Shown piece after piece: positions 32,871 to 45,535 of a stretch of DNA of 64,000 nucleotides; within the stretch, counting starts at the first letter, position 1, and each line of letters starts with the position of its first letter. Made by a program: the position numbers and the translations under genes. Source of the stretch: Agriotes lineatus (lineage: Eukaryota > Arthropoda > Insecta > Coleoptera > Elateridae); the NCBI GenBank assembly GCA_940337035.1, contig CALNHX010003295.1, forward strand, positions 1 to 64,000, in the 5' to 3' direction. Below the pieces are notes generated by a model that ran no database searches, had not been told where the DNA came from, and saw only the letters and a program-made list of their open reading frames with translations.

Positions 32871-33337
32871 ACACAGGTCTGCGACCAAATTTTTTTCTTT
32901 AAAATAATGGGTGATTCTTATGTATTTTGGTGCGCTGAGTTCGGAAATGCCCTCAGTTTTTTCCCAGCACGTAAGCATTTTCCGCAAAATGCATTTTTCT
33001 GCGGGATTGCCTACCTTAAGGCGTATATTTATGAATATGCCGAAAAAAGTTGTTTTTCCTATTCGGCTTCATAGTTTTATATTAGAAACTATGAAATATG
33101 ATAAAAATTAGTATATTTAACAGTATTAGTCAGCGTATGAATCATGGAAACCCATTACCTTAATAGTATGCAATTAAGGTTTATCGCTTTTCTTCGGTGT
33201 TTTCAGATTCCAATGTTACTGTAATAAATGTTTTTGTTATTAAAAGTACATAAATAAATAGGAGAAATTCTTTCTGGTAATTAGCGTAATTGTGGTGAAC
33301 ATTATTGACAAATGAAACCTGGATTTTCCCATTGCCC

Positions 33338-33345
33338 TATATATA
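33338..33345 (+). promoter_or_regulatory. TATA box of the transposon gene
   Basis: TATATATA lies 61-68 bp before the ATG at 33406, leaving room for a start site near 33370 and a 5' UTR of about 35 nt. Confidence 0.6.
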
Positions 33346-33405
33346 CCCCTCGTAGTCCTTCGATTTGTTCATTTCAATTTAAATATTCTTAAAGTGTCTT
33401 TCAAA

Positions 33406-35091
33406 ATGTCTTCAAGAGCTTGTGTTAATAATCCTGATAGTTTCTGTTACATTTGTGGCGAACTTGTATTAAAAAAACAATCTCGAAGTATTACGGAGTT
33501 TATTAAAAAAGTGTACTTTGCCTATTTTGGTGTGAAGATCGGAGATCAAGAAAAATCTTGGGCCCCTCATGGAGTGTGTTCAGGCTGTGTTGAAGGACTT
33601 CGCATGTGGTCTAAAGGAAAGGTGAAATCTTTTCGTTTTGGGGTGCCTATGATTTGGAGAGAGCCGAGAAACCACGGCGATGACTGCTACTTTTGTTCTT
33701 GCAACATACAAGGGTACAATGCCAAAAATAACAAAGATATATGTTACCCAAACATGCAATCTGCACTTCGGCCTGTGCCTCTTGGACCCGGTATTCCAGT
33801 ACCAGTGCCCCCACACAATTTTGACGATTTGCCAGAGTCATCAGAGAGCGAGTCATAGCAGTTGGATGATGAGTTTCAAGTCGAAGACTGTGGACCCCAA
33901 CAGTTTTCACAAGAAGAATTAAACGACCTCGTTCGTGATTTAGGGCTTTCTAAAGAGTCTGCTGAATTACTGGGCTCTAGACTTCAAGAAAAGAACTTGT
34001 TGAGATCTGGAACTTCATTCTCTTGGTACAGAAGCAGAGAAAAACAATTTGAGTCAACTTTTTCTCAAGATGGCGAACTTGTATATTGTTCTAATGTTCC
34101 CAAGTTGATGTCAATGTTTAACATTCAACATGTGTCAGATGAATGGAGGCTTTTTATTGACTCGTCAAAAAGAAGTTTAAAAGCAGTTTTGCTACACAAC
34201 GGCAATAAATACGCTTCTGTACCCGTGGGGCACTCTGTGCATCTAAAAGAAAAGTATGACAACATGGATTTTATCCTTGATAAATTGAAATATAAGGAGT
34301 TTGGATGGCCTATCTGTGGTGATCTCAAAGTCATCTCTATGGTGCTTGGACAACAAGGTGGCTATACGAAATTCCCCTGTTTCCTATGTGAGTGGGATAG
34401 CCGGGCAAAAGCACAGCACTGGAGCCAAAAAGTGTGGCCAACGAGAACTTTGAAGGTTGGAGAAAAAAATGTTCACTTTGAGTCTTTGGTTGATCCCAAA
34501 AGGGTGCTTTTACCCCCACTTCACATCAAGCTTGGACTGATGAAGCAGTTTGTCAAGGCATTGCCAAAAGATGGCAAAACGTTCAAATACCTTGAAAAGA
34601 AATTCCCGGGACTGTCTGAGGCAAAGTTAAAGGAGGGTGTTTTTGTTGGCCCGGATATTCGGAAACTAATGAAAGACAATCAGTTTGAAAAGGTGATGAA
34701 AAAAGCTGAGAAAGAGGCGTGGATATCATTTAAAGAAGTTGTGACTAAGTTTTTGGGGAACAATAAGGACCCGGATTATGAAGAAATTGTAAATAAAATG
34801 TTGAAATGTTTTAAAACCTTGGGGTGCTCCATGAGCTTGAAACTTCACTTTTTGAACTCCCATTTGAGTTATTTCCCAGAAAACCTTGGTGCCGTAAGTG
34901 AAGAGCAGGGCGAGAGTTTCCACCAAGCATTCAAAGAAATGGAACGGAGGTACCAAGGACGATGGGATGTGAATATGGTGGGAGACTACTGTTGGATGCT
35001 TCATAGCGAACTTCCAGACATCCCACACAAACGGAAAAGCTCAAAACGGAGTTTTGGGGGAAAAAGAGGTAGATATTATAAAGAATTATAA
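33406..35091 (+). CDS. Transposase-like protein split by one in-frame TAG
   Basis: The frame is continuous from ATG 33406 to TAA 35091 except for TAG at 33856-33858. The N-terminal part (150 aa) is cysteine-rich: CYICG, HGVCSGC and CYFCSC, probable zinc binding, and ends in a Pro-rich, Ser/Glu-rich hinge. The second part (410 aa) contains DEWRLFIDSSKRSLKAVLL, CGDLKVISMVLG, FPCFLCEWDS, LPPLHIKLGLMKQFVK, SLKLHFLNSHL and EEQGESFHQ. Asp in FIDSSK, Asp in CGDLKV and Glu in EEQGE could form a DDE triad of an RNase H-fold transposase. I recognise it as a protein family repeated across arthropod genomes, but cannot name the superfamily. A poly(A) signal is at 35146-35151. The near-intact frame implies recent activity. 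Confidence 0.7.
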
Positions 35092-35360
35092 ATCCTTATT
35101 GTATATACTACATATTATTTTTATCAAATTGTATTTAAAAATGTAAATAAACCACTAGTATATTTTTTTTTAATTTCAAAATGCATTTTTACCTATATGT
35201 ACTGCGGGTTTTGCATAACTTTCTTTTTCATTTTGCGGAAAATCCCTACGTGCTGGAGAAAAACTGAGGTCATATTTGGACTCAGCGCACCAAAATACAT
35301 ACGATTCACCCATTACGGTGAAAAAAAAAACAAAAAATTTCAATTTGCAGGCCTGTGTAA

Positions 35361-35744
35361 TGAGTGGAAAACTGTTGTAAATAAAAGAAACCAGAAGAAA
35401 AAATTCCCTTTGCCTAATAATAGGCCTGAACCGATCATGGGTGTTAATACTTGAAGTGGCACAAAAACGTTACTGGGTGTTTGTTACCGGATTGTCCAAA
35501 AATACAGAATCTGAGGCAATATTGGGGTTTTTAAAAAGTCACCAGTGTAATACAGACATCATCTGCGAAAAAATGAAGACTAAATCCAAACAAGTTAGCT
35601 CTTTCAAACTTGGTGTGCCTAAGCAACAAGTTAACAAAGTAATGGATCCTGAGATATGGCCAAAAGGAGTGAAAATCAACCATTTTCGGAACCTACAACG
35701 CCAGCAGACCATCAAGGTTTCCACCCTACAGAGTGGAACTCGGT
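35361..35744 (+). pseudogene. LINE ORF1, 3' part
   Basis: Starts NEWKTVVNKRNQKKK and continues, after a frameshift, with WVFVTGLSKNTESEAILGF, SSFKLGVPKQQVNKVMD and WPKGVKINHFRN. This matches the C-terminal domain of CR1/Jockey-type ORF1 proteins. It ends at TAA about 35746, just before ORF2 sequence (FHVNIQSI at about 35780). Confidence 0.75.
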
Positions 35745-35799
35745 AAGCGAGGTTAATCACAAAGACACTGTTTCTGTTTTTCATGTTAATATTCAAAGT

Positions 35800-36725
35800 A
35801 TCCTTTATCTAATAGACTTGTCTGTCCGTCCGTCCGGGACGCTGTTTCAGCAGCCAAACCGTAAAGATAGAGAAAAAAGTTATTAAAGTTGTATGTTTGG
35901 AATGGTCATGTCAGGTCAGGAACCGAATTTCAGTCTCTAACACTAATTATTTACTTAATTATCCTAATCCTAACTTTTTAGGTTAGATTCTAGGCAAATT
36001 TTATCAAGGCGAATGCGACTGGTAGTTTGCTACCAACAATGACGTCATATACGTACGTGTGGTGAATACTAGAGTGCTTTATTAACCAGGCAAGCTTATC
36101 CCACTAGATTTTGTGTCACAGGGATTTTAGCGCCAAGCCGTTGGCTGCGCTGACCGGTAACCGTGCATTCTGTCGTCTGTCAATCAAGCAAGACTAGAAA
36201 CCGTTGGAGTACGTATAGTACTGCTCGATCCAGACGAACAATGCATGCTGATTTAAATTTTGGTGCATTCCATTATGATGCTAATTATAATTACAGTCGT
36301 CATCCAAGTATGGTTATTTAAATCTATATACAGTGTGTAGGTGATGTTCTGTGCTGTCAACTGTATCTGTCAGTTCTATCGAGCTCTGTCACTCGTCACT
36401 GTTGTTTGAACTAAGGTACAATTAAAGTTCTCTAGTTTGAACCACGTGCGTGTTAGTTAACAGTGTTTTCGTTTAGATTTTTTCTGCTTTCTTTTTATTT
36501 GTTTAAAAACCAATCTTTTTTAAGACGGATAAAATTAAATGACATGATCGTTGTTTTTCCGACTTACCGTATGCTATTTGGAAAGTAACTAGAATTTGAA
36601 TTTGCCGCCACTTTTAGTAACTCAAAATGGCGGACGAGCTTGCTCGTATAAATATAGTACCTTAGTGAATACGCATTCTATTTGCAAAACGGTCTTTTTT
36701 GTTTTATTAAATGATATATTTGTCT
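35800..36725. other. Non-coding insertion inside the LINE endonuclease
   Basis: ORF2 coding breaks after the HVNIQSI motif (about 35795) and resumes at about 36733. The 0.93 kb between has no recognised gene. It contains a GTCCGTCCGTCC run and could be a solo LTR or MITE; no clear TSD was found. Confidence 0.45.
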
Positions 36726-36732
36726 CACTGGG

Positions 36733-38987
36733 TTGCTAGTATATAATAAATTGTCTGAGTTCGAGATAATCCTAAATGAAGAGTTATTTGACTGTGTTTG
36801 TATAAATGAGCACTGGTTAAAAGCTGACCAATTTTCTGTCATAACCGTAGAAGGGTATAAAGCTGCATCTAGTTTTTGTAGATCTACTAGGAATCATGGA
36901 GGTGTAGCCATCTATGTAAAATCTGACATTGATTATTATGATCTAAATATTTCATAATTTTCTGATGAACTTAATTGTGAAGTGGCAGGTGTTTTTCTCA
37001 CACATCTGTCTACCCAGCTTATTACAATTTATACGTCCCTAATGGTGACTTTGATAGGTTTCTAGATGTCCTGACATGTGTTTTTGATAGTTTGAATCTG
37101 TCTCTGAATATTATTGTAACAGGGGACTCTAATGTCCATTTCACAACTAATGATATCAGAGTGGTCGAACTGGAAATTTTTTTCCAATTGTATGGACTCC
37201 ATCTAACAGTCAGTTTTGCAACAAGAAAGGAAGCTTGTCTTGATAATATATTTACAAATGTAGATATGTCGACAGGCTGTTCTAAGCCTTTTGATCTCCA
37301 CCACCTATCAGATCACAGAGGGATAGTTTCTAATTTCAATAAAATTAGTACGGTCAAAAAGTCTACTGCTAGAATGAACTATAGACCTATAACAAATGAA
37401 GGACTTTTTCACTTATATAATACCGTTGAAGGGATAAAGTGACAGTTTGTCAATGATAGTTCTATCACTCATGAGGATCGCTTTGGTTGGTATGTTGAGG
37501 TCATAACAGAGTCGATGGAACTCTGTTTTTCTTTGAAATCAATGTTGGCCGGTGGGGGCAGACATTCTGTGAAGGTTGAGTGGTACAGCGATGAGCTGAG
37601 GGAGTCGAGGGAGAGGCTTCGTACTTTGGATGCCATGAATAAGCAATATCCTGACTTGGTGCTCAAGCATCTTGTCCATAGTTATAAGAAAGTTTATAGA
37701 GCTAAACTATGCAGCACTAAAAAGAAAGCGTATGATTCCTACATACAGAATTCTGACAGACCCCAAATTACAATGTGGAATATTATAAGAAATAACTCTT
37801 CTTCAAAGAATAATACAAGTACTGATGCATTAAATGCACAAACTTTTAACAACTTTTTTGTAAATATTGCTGACGAGATTGTAAGTTATCTACCAGCCAC
37901 TGAAAAATCTTTTATTGACTATCATACTTACCTCAGAATAATAGCTTTTTTTTTCATTTAATTACTTTCAATCAGATAAGGGAGAAAATCTCTAAACTGA
38001 AAAACAGCAAAAGTAGAGATTGTTTTGATATTACTACCAAAAATGTTAAGACAATAACAAACATCATAGTCTATCCACTAACGAAGTTAATAAATCATTG
38101 CATCTCGGCTGGAGTCTTTCCCACTGTCCTCAAAGGTGCTAAAGTAGTACCTATATTTAAAAATAAGGGATCTGCAGACGATGTTACCATTTATGGGCCT
38201 ATATCACTTTTGCCAATTTTATCTAAAATATTTGAATCGGTTTTGAAGGATCAGATTAACTCTTATTTTGAGCAGAATGGCCTGTTTCTGGCAGGACAAT
38301 ATGGCTTCCGCAACAAAAAATCAACAACACTGGCAGTTAATAATCTATTGAATCTTGTTGTGGAGGGTGTTGAAAAGGGCTTGGATACGTATGCTTCCTT
38401 TTATGACCTCACAAAAGCTTTTGACTGTGTCTCACACTCAATTTTGCGTAAAAAACTGTTGCACTATAATTTTGACACCAAGAGTATATGTCTAATTGAA
38501 TCATACCTTTCAAATCGTTACCAATATGTCTACTTTGACAATAAGAAGTCCCAAAAACAGCTATTTGGACATGGGTTCCACAGGGATCGGTGCTGGGGCC
38601 TCTTTTGTTTTTAATTTACATCAATGATCTGTCAAGTTTCAGGATAACTCCCACCTCATTCTTTTTGCTAATGATACAACCAACATAGTTAGGTATCATC
38701 CCACAGAACCATTGGCTCAGATTGTGGGTGAGACTCAGTCAAATCTTCATGACTGGTTTGTCACAAATCAGCTTAGCCTTAACAGATCCAAGACCCAAAA
38801 CTTGAACTTCACTCTTCGTCAATGTAATCCTGACCTGCCATGTGAACCACATGTCAAATTTCTTGGGGTAACACTTGATCCTGGCCTCACTTGGAGGGAA
38901 CATGTTGTGCAGTTGAGCAAAAGGTTATCTAAAATAATTTATCTTATTAGGACACTTTCACATAGTGTATCTCTTCCGAATCCATGA
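36733..38987 (+). pseudogene. LINE ORF2 endonuclease and reverse transcriptase, decayed
   Basis: The AP-type endonuclease is read in pieces: INEHWLKADQF, NHGGVAIYVKS, VTGDSNVHF (catalytic Asp-Asn pair) and LSDHRGIV (SDH motif) up to 37442. Linker at 37515-37961. RT from about 38040: ESVLKDQINSYF, GQYGFRNKKST, FYDLTKAFDCVSH (motif A) and, after a frameshift, the PQG and YINDL blocks. The catalytic FADD motif reads FANDT (about 38663), so the first Asp is lost. Thumb and C-terminus (LNRSKTQNLNF, VKFLGVTLDPGLTW) end at 38987. Several frameshifts. Together with the ORF1 pieces it is one dead element of about 4.5 kb plus insertions. Confidence 0.85.
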
Positions 38988-40925
38988 CTAAACGAATGAA
39001 AATGGAACCAAATTGGTAGGTTTCGCAGCAGGAAGAGAGTGCAGAATCGTAGGCACGTACTTCCGAAGAAAAGACATATTGCAGTGGTATTAGGCCCTAT
39101 GGCTCTGCTCTGATTGCAGTTCAACATTAAAATTAAATTAAAGCACAGAGTAGGGATGTTTTATCTAGCCGCAATGATAAGTTAAATGTCATTCCGTAAA
39201 TACATTGAAAAAGGGATGCTTGTGTTAAAAAGAAACGAATCGATTAAGGAACGCAAAGGAAACAACTTGCTTTTCACAGGGTTAAGAGTCAAATTTCATA
39301 TCAATTAATTATTAGGTGAGGCTGAGTGAATAGCCATACCAAATTAAATAATCACAAAAGGGTTTGCCAAGTGCAGGTTATAAAGCGCAGAGTTCAATTT
39401 AAGTAGTTAGTACAATTCGTGAACAATTCTAAAAGGGTATTAGCCAGGAAAGATGAGAACATTGCAAAAAGCAAATAGTGCAGGCGAAAACTATCAATTG
39501 TAAGAAGCAAACATGACTTAATAAAACTGGAGGAAAAGTAGACGCAAAATTAGGCCAGGAAACGAGGAAAGGAAGACAGTGAGAAACCAGGGAACAATTA
39601 TGAAGGAAGTGAACGAAAAACTAGTCAATGTAAATACGTGAGTGAACATGAAACGCACTTAGTAAAACGTGGAGTGGTGCAAAGACAGTGTGACAATTAA
39701 TAAAAAGGTGGACAATAATTTTAGAAATGTAAATTGTTTAGATCTAATTATTTATAAGAATGTTTAATATAATATGTAAGTTATTTGAATTCAGTCAATG
39801 CCCTGTTTATAGTTATAAGATTTGTTTTTGTTTAGAAAGGACGCGAAAACAATTAACAATTGAATAAAAATTAAAATCTCACATGCAGTTTATGGCCTCT
39901 TATTAAAACCAAGTTTTTACCTATTGAATAATATTTTATACAAATAAAAACTATAGCATTGTGTTGAGCACATCGCAGAGCACCAGTGAAAGTGTGGGTG
40001 ACATTTTCCCAATTAAAAAATTATTTGCTGCAAGAAGCTTCCGAAGCTGCGGTAGCGACCACTTCAAATTTACGAAGGCCGATAGCAGCGGAATAAACGA
40101 TCCGAGACCAGAGCTGATTACTGGGACACATCACGTGGAGCTGTAGGACAACGCCCAGCAACAGAAACCCCAGGGACAGCTACTCCAAGAGAAGATTCGA
40201 GCGAGTCCTCTTTTCCGAAGAATTTAAGGTACTGTAAAAAGCTTATTAACATTGAAAGGAAGCAGAAATTTATGTACGAGAGAAACATTACCGTTGTGAA
40301 TAAGATTCATGCATATCCAAGCCTCCAGCTAAAGCATTTTGCCAATTATTCATCCAAGTAGAATTGTGAGGTTAAAGGAGGTTATAACAATTGAAAATCC
40401 AAGCCGCGCCTGTGTGACGTAGAAGAACAAATTAATCGCTGGAACAAAAAACAATTAGAAGCGCCAAAACACTAGAATTCAAATAAATACCTGATAGTTT
40501 GTTCATAAATTGGAATTCTTCCAAGTCAACAAAACGCTAACCGACAGGATAAAACCATTTTGTAATTTTAACAGCCGCACTTACCTTACGACTGCGTATT
40601 AGGATTAATTTGGGCACACAGTGGCGTGCCAGCGTAAAGTAAAATAATAAATTAGCAGGAACTTAACCCTTTTGAACTGAGTCAAGTGCCTACCGAGCTA
40701 GCGTTTAGAAAAATTGAAATTGCAGATCGATAAAACATAAAAGAGGGCAAAATACTATTTTATTTGAATAAAAATACAACCATCCGATCTTAAACAGTCT
40801 AAATCTATAAATCTGTATAAATTTTATTATTAAAAATTTTCCGAGTACATTGCATTAATTTTAGAGACCACAACTAGTGTACCTTTGCAAATTAAATGGT
40901 AAGCCCAACGTGGAGGTATCATAGC
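38988..40925. other. Interval without recognised genes
   Basis: Purine-rich, AT-rich sequence with only short ORFs. Around 39860-40200 an AATAAA followed by a more GC-rich stretch (39961-40146 ORF) resembles an LTR end plus leader of a retroelement; a similar layout occurs at 52200-52560. No terminal repeats could be paired, so no element is called. Confidence 0.35.
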
Positions 40926-40929
40926 CACA

Positions 40930-41920
40930 GCAATGTAAAGGCACATGATCGGCAGAAAGTGTAACCAAGTAGACCATGTGTTGGTACCAAAGAAATATTT
41001 AAGGATGATAAAAAACGTTAAAGCCAGACGAGGAGCAGATGTGATCTCCGATCACTATCTAGTTACGGTCACAATGGAGGGCAACTATGAGACCAAGAAA
41101 AACAAAGCAAATAAAAAAAGGGAAGAAAAGTATGAAGTGGGAAGACTGCTACAAGAAGAGGAACAAAATAAGTATGTAACAAAAATAGAAGAAACGTTAA
41201 CTCTAAAAGAAAGAAGGAACACACACGGAGTTGTGGAAGAAAACTGGAATGATATAAAACAAGATATAAAAGGAGCAGCAGATATGGTACTCAAGAATAG
41301 AGAGAGAAGAAAATAAACAAATGGCAAGGCATGCGAGAACGAACGAGATAAGAAATTAGAAGCAAGGAAGAAAATGCTAAGAACAGGAAAGCTAGAGGAT
41401 AAAGAGCTTTACGAAAACTAAAGGAAAAGAACAAAAATAATTTACAGAGAAGCAAAAAGGAAATACTGGAAAAGCAAGGCAGAAAAGACGGAAGAGCTCT
41501 ATAAGAATAGGGAAATAAAAAACTTCTATCAAGAAATAAAACAGACTAAAAGAGGCTACCAGCAAACGCCAATAGCTTTCAGAAACGAAAAGGGAGAGAG
41601 AATAAGTGATGAAGAAGAGATTATAAAAGGCTGGAAGGTATACTTTCAAAAGCTACACAATGCAGGAGATGTCACAAGTCTAGATAGGGAAGAGAAAGAA
41701 GAAAATAAAAACCCAGAAAAAGAAGAAACGGAAATAGACAACGAAGAACCACCAACAAAAGAAGAAGTTAAAAACTTAATAATGAAACTAAAAAATGGAA
41801 AAACACCAAGGGAAAACGGAATTAAAAACGAGATGCTCAAGTATGGAGGATAGGATCTTCAAGGGGAGATATACGAATTAATCAAGAAAATCTCCAAATA
41901 TCTGCCCATTTCAGTTACCA
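40930..41920 (+). pseudogene. RTE-type LINE ORF2 fragment (endonuclease end to RT start)
   Basis: NQVDHVLVPKKYL and ADVISDHYLVTV are the closing motifs of the endonuclease domain. The linker is Lys/Glu-rich (41095-41640, frameshifted), then DEEEIIKGWKVYFQKL, PTKEEVKNLIMKLKNGK and LKYGG open the RT. It ends near 41920 within the fingers. ORFs on the opposite strand here are shadows. Confidence 0.85.
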
Positions 41921-42870
41921 TCAATAAAGAATGGTCCAATTACATTATTGCCGATAATACCAGCCCATACATTCAATACAATACGTGATATTGTTCCACG
42001 TGAAGGAATGGGATGATTTTCGAAAGCCGCTATAAAGAAATTGATAGTATCAGCCACTGAATTACCACCGTAAATCCATTTAATAATCTGATTTTTTTCT
42101 TGCGTATTTTGAACTTTCTAAAATTTCAATGATAAATTGTGACGGTTAAAATGCAGAATCCGGGGCACATTCTCTTCCTTTTATTTGCTTCCATTGTAAA
42201 TGTAGTTATGGTTACTAGAGAAACATGTTAATAATAATTAATATTAACAATAGGAGGGGAATTGGCCGCGGATTCTGCATTTTTCCCATTGTGACAAACA
42301 AAATATTTGACAGAAGCTTTTGTTTCATTGACTTAATTTTAGTGTAAAAATGTACCTAGCCATGATTACATTCTATCTTTATCCTGCTACTCATTTTGTT
42401 TGTCTTCCTTGTCGCACTCATTAATTTCCTATGTTCCAAACAGATTTCGGACAATCTGTATATATGCCGACACACCACACAGCTGTTCTACCACTTGTTC
42501 TACTAGACAAAACGAACGTGTTTTAACAGGTTATAATTTTTGTGCGTTGAATCAGGTACAATACAACATAATGAAACCAAAAGTATCCACCTTCAATAAG
42601 GATTGGGTTAATCCCGATTAAACCCTGGTCTTCATGGCTCAAAGCAGGCGCCCGAAAAAATGAAGAAATTTTTGCTCTATGTGCCAGAAAATAATACAAT
42701 TAAGGAATATGGGCAAACAAGCAATTTTAAGTCACACTCAAAGTAATAAACAAAAAACTATAAACAACAAAAACAGTACCTACGCTTACCAACTTTCGTC
42801 AGTTTGCCGGAAGAAACCCCAACATGACAATAACAATAACAGTCAAAATATTAATAATTTAAAGACGAAA
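41921..42870. other. Intergenic with a MITE at 42148-42285
   Basis: The MITE has inverted ends AAAATGCAGAATCCGGGG / GCGGATTCTGCATTTT, about 138 bp, sharing its arm with a partial copy at 27195. No gene was found in the rest. Confidence 0.55.
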
Positions 42871-43976
42871 AAGTTTATGAATTGGAAGAAGAATTGCAAA
42901 AGGTGAAATGGGATATAGTGGGATTATCTGAAATCAAAAGAAGAGGAGAACGATGCATAGACTTAAACTCGGTAAAGGGAAAGAAAAATTAAAAACAGAG
43001 ATATTCAAGGCAATATCCGATAGAGTAGCCTACATAATAATAAAAAATAATAACTCGAAAATGAAGATAATCCAAACCTACGCGCCACCATTTAGTTACG
43101 GGGATGAAGAATATGAAATATTTTTGGAAGAACTCGCAACAGTCGTAGAAGAAACAAAATCAAAACCAACTATAATTATAGGCCACTTTAATGCAAGGAT
43201 CGGAATGAAAACTGACGAAACTGAAACAAAGATAGGAAATTATGATTACGGATCACGCAGTGAAAGAGGAGAGCGACTTGTGCAACACCTACAACAAAAT
43301 AACTTATATGCCATAAATATATTCTTTAGAAAGATGCCAAGTCGAAAATAGACTTGATTATCGCCCAATCGCAAAACAAAAAATGAAATACACTACTTCA
43401 TCTCCTCCGAAAGACTAATTTTTAAGGATGTCATAACCTTAAATCAATTTAACACAGGAAGCGACCATCGTAGGCTTCGAGCCACAGTTTATGTAGACAA
43501 AAAACTAGTAAGGAAACGATATTTTAAAAATACAACGCAAATAGATGCTTACAAATTAAAAGAGAAGGCGGAAGAATTTAGGACAATCTTGAAAAGAAAC
43601 AACATACAATCGGGAAATATAGAAAACGATGTTAACATAATAAATAATAGACTAAAGAAACACTTGATGGAAGCAGGAGTAAAGGTAGCCAAGCAAAAAA
43701 AAAAGAAAGACAAAAAAGAAAAAGTGACGAAACAAAAACTCTAATGGAACAAAGCACTGAATAAGACAATAAGAAGAAAAATCAAAAAAGACCTAAGGGA
43801 GTATAACAAATCTAAAAGGCATGAAATGTCTAAGACCGACATTAGGAAGACCGAAAATAATTACCATGAAAGACAACAATGGAAGAGAGGAAAGAGAAAA
43901 ACATAAAATGGGAAAAATAAAATATTACGAAAACCTTTACGAATCCAAAACTGCACCAGATCATAATGTTACGATT
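42871..43976 (+). pseudogene. Second RTE-type LINE fragment, endonuclease
   Basis: WDIVGLSEIKRRGE opens the endonuclease. The ORF 42953-43351 has IIQTYAPPFSYGDEEYE, IIIGHFNARIG (GDFNA motif with Asp changed to His) and NLYAINIFF. After a frameshift, KTKNEI and TGSDHRRLRATV (SDH motif) follow. The linker is Lys-rich. RT-start words resume at 44448 after a solo LTR. The same family as 40930-41920, but a different copy. Confidence 0.85.
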
Positions 43977-44443
43977 TCTCTTCTGGGCTATTAAAAATTA
44001 TACGCCGTTTCTTGTTTTAAGCATTTATTTACAGCAATTTTTTTTAAACTGTTTATTTTGACTCCAAAACAGCAAACCAGCTGGTACCGGATTTAACTTA
44101 ACGATTAAAAAACACAAGAACTATTAATACGGAACACAAATTATTTATACACTAACAGGAACTATTTCTAACAACAAATACACTTTATCTATTTACACAC
44201 GACTTCAACACGAATGATTTATATGGCAAGCGTCGCACACTTCAAAGCTAGATTCGAACTGTCTGTTTTTCCCGCTGTGCTTGCTTATATATTGCCGGAG
44301 GACTCATTTTGGAAAATTTACGATCTCACTCGATTATTCTAGCAATGCTGACGTGTCGCGCGCATTAATCACCGAGGTCGTTCTCGAATGATCTGGAAGC
44401 TGACTCATCTGTCTGCACGCGATCCGCCTCGAAGGTCGTTACA
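43977..44443 (-). mobile_element. Solo LTR (Gypsy-like), 467 bp
   Basis: Starts TGTTACG and ends CGTTACA on the plus strand; TSD ATAA (43973-43976, 44444-44447). Minus orientation is suggested by TATATAAGC (complement at about 44285). It interrupts the LINE copy. Confidence 0.85.
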
Positions 44444-44447
44444 ATAA

Positions 44448-44700
44448 CATACAAGAGGGGCTAAGCAGGACTGTTACAAATGTCAACTCAGAAGAACTAC
44501 CAAACATCGAAAACTACGAGATAGAACAGGCTATAAAGGAACTCAAAAATAATAAGGCGACTGGCCCTGATGAGTAATAACAGAAGGAAAAGACGTCATA
44601 ATAAACTCCATGAGAGTATTACTAAACGAGTGCTTACACAACGCAGTCATCCCAGACGATTGGTATGAAAGTATAGTTATCCTCATGCATCTTGATTCGA
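44448..44700 (+). pseudogene. RTE-type LINE RT start, beyond the solo LTR
   Basis: LPNIENYEIEQAIKELKNNK and ATGPDE are the entry of the RT domain, followed by a stop and short frameshifted words. It continues the copy at 42871. Confidence 0.7.
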
Positions 44701-44734
44701 TCTGAATAACTGTATGTAATTTAATTTGACGAAT

Positions 44735-45535
44735 CTTTTAACAAAATCTCGCAAAGGGAGCAGCAAGATTTATACATCAGATTCTGGGATGATAATAAAA
44801 ATGAAACATCGACGAAATATTTATCAGCATCCTTTCTAGGCCATATGACTGCTGCCGAGCTCCTAGAAGTTTTGAAAAACGCAATAAGAGACTTCAACAT
44901 GAAAAATTTACTTCAATTCGTCTATGGATGGCCGAACTGTGAATTTCAAACTTCTTAATGACCTGAAAATGGAGCTAAGAACTTCTGATGGTCCATCCAT
45001 TCTAGAATCGGGAAGTTGTGGATTGCATACGGTCCACAATTTGTTTAAATGTGACATGAAAAGTAATCAATCTCAATCTGTTGTAATAACATTTCTGCGA
45101 GCTCTTTACAACTTATTTAAAAATGTACCAGCCAGACGAGCGGATTTGAACACAATTTTAGGAAGATTTATCAAAAAAGAAGTTATGGACAAAAATCATA
45201 GTGTGAGCGATTTGTTGAAAATGAAAGTGGATTATCGATTAAATCATAAAGTTTTAAGAGATATCAATCTTGGATTTGCTGCAAAATCGGAATTGAGGAA
45301 AATTGACACGGAAGCTGACATTCTGGTATTTAAAAAAGGATGCGTAAATACGTTGGTACAATTTGCAAAAAAAGTACTGGTTGTCACCACTACGTTATAA
45401 AATCGTAAGGGGAATATCTTGATTAGATCCCGTGGTTATATTAGAAAAAAATGTGGCCATTAGAAGATTAGATCTGGCACTGGAAAGTTTAGTTGATTCT
45501 AAAAGACTATCAACAGCGGCAGCTGATTAACAGAG
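44735..45535 (+). pseudogene. hAT-like transposase fragment
   Basis: RFWDD-like words lead to a SFLGHMTAAELLE block. The ORF 44924-45400 continues with MDGRTVNFKLLNDL, SGSCGLHTVHNLFK and NVPARRADL. After it, in another frame, LDLALESLVDSKRLSTAAAD can be read. This follows the hAT-type (ZBED/ZMYM-like) transposases of arthropods with an SCGLH motif. The BED finger and dimerisation tail are missing, and no inverted repeats are identified. Confidence 0.6.

Larger units (their letters stand above)
32872..35357 (+). mobile_element. Unclassified DNA transposon with 3-bp TSD TAA
   Basis: Ends CACAGGTCTGC and GCAGGCCTGTG, with TAA on both sides (32869-32871, 35358-35360). Longer subterminal inverted similarity pairs 32905-33005 with about 35215-35315 (words GGGTGATTCTTATGTATTTTG and its inverse, CGCTGAGT, CCAGCACGTA, TTTTCCGCAAAATG). 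The element contains one transposase-like gene, a TATA box and a poly(A) signal. A 3-bp TSD and a CAC terminus recall CACTA or PIF-Harbinger types, but the protein does not settle it. Confidence 0.75.

Noticed and set aside
41085..41840. Minus-strand Phe/Ser-rich ORFs resembling membrane proteins
   Set aside because: Antisense of Lys/Glu-rich LINE coding sequence.
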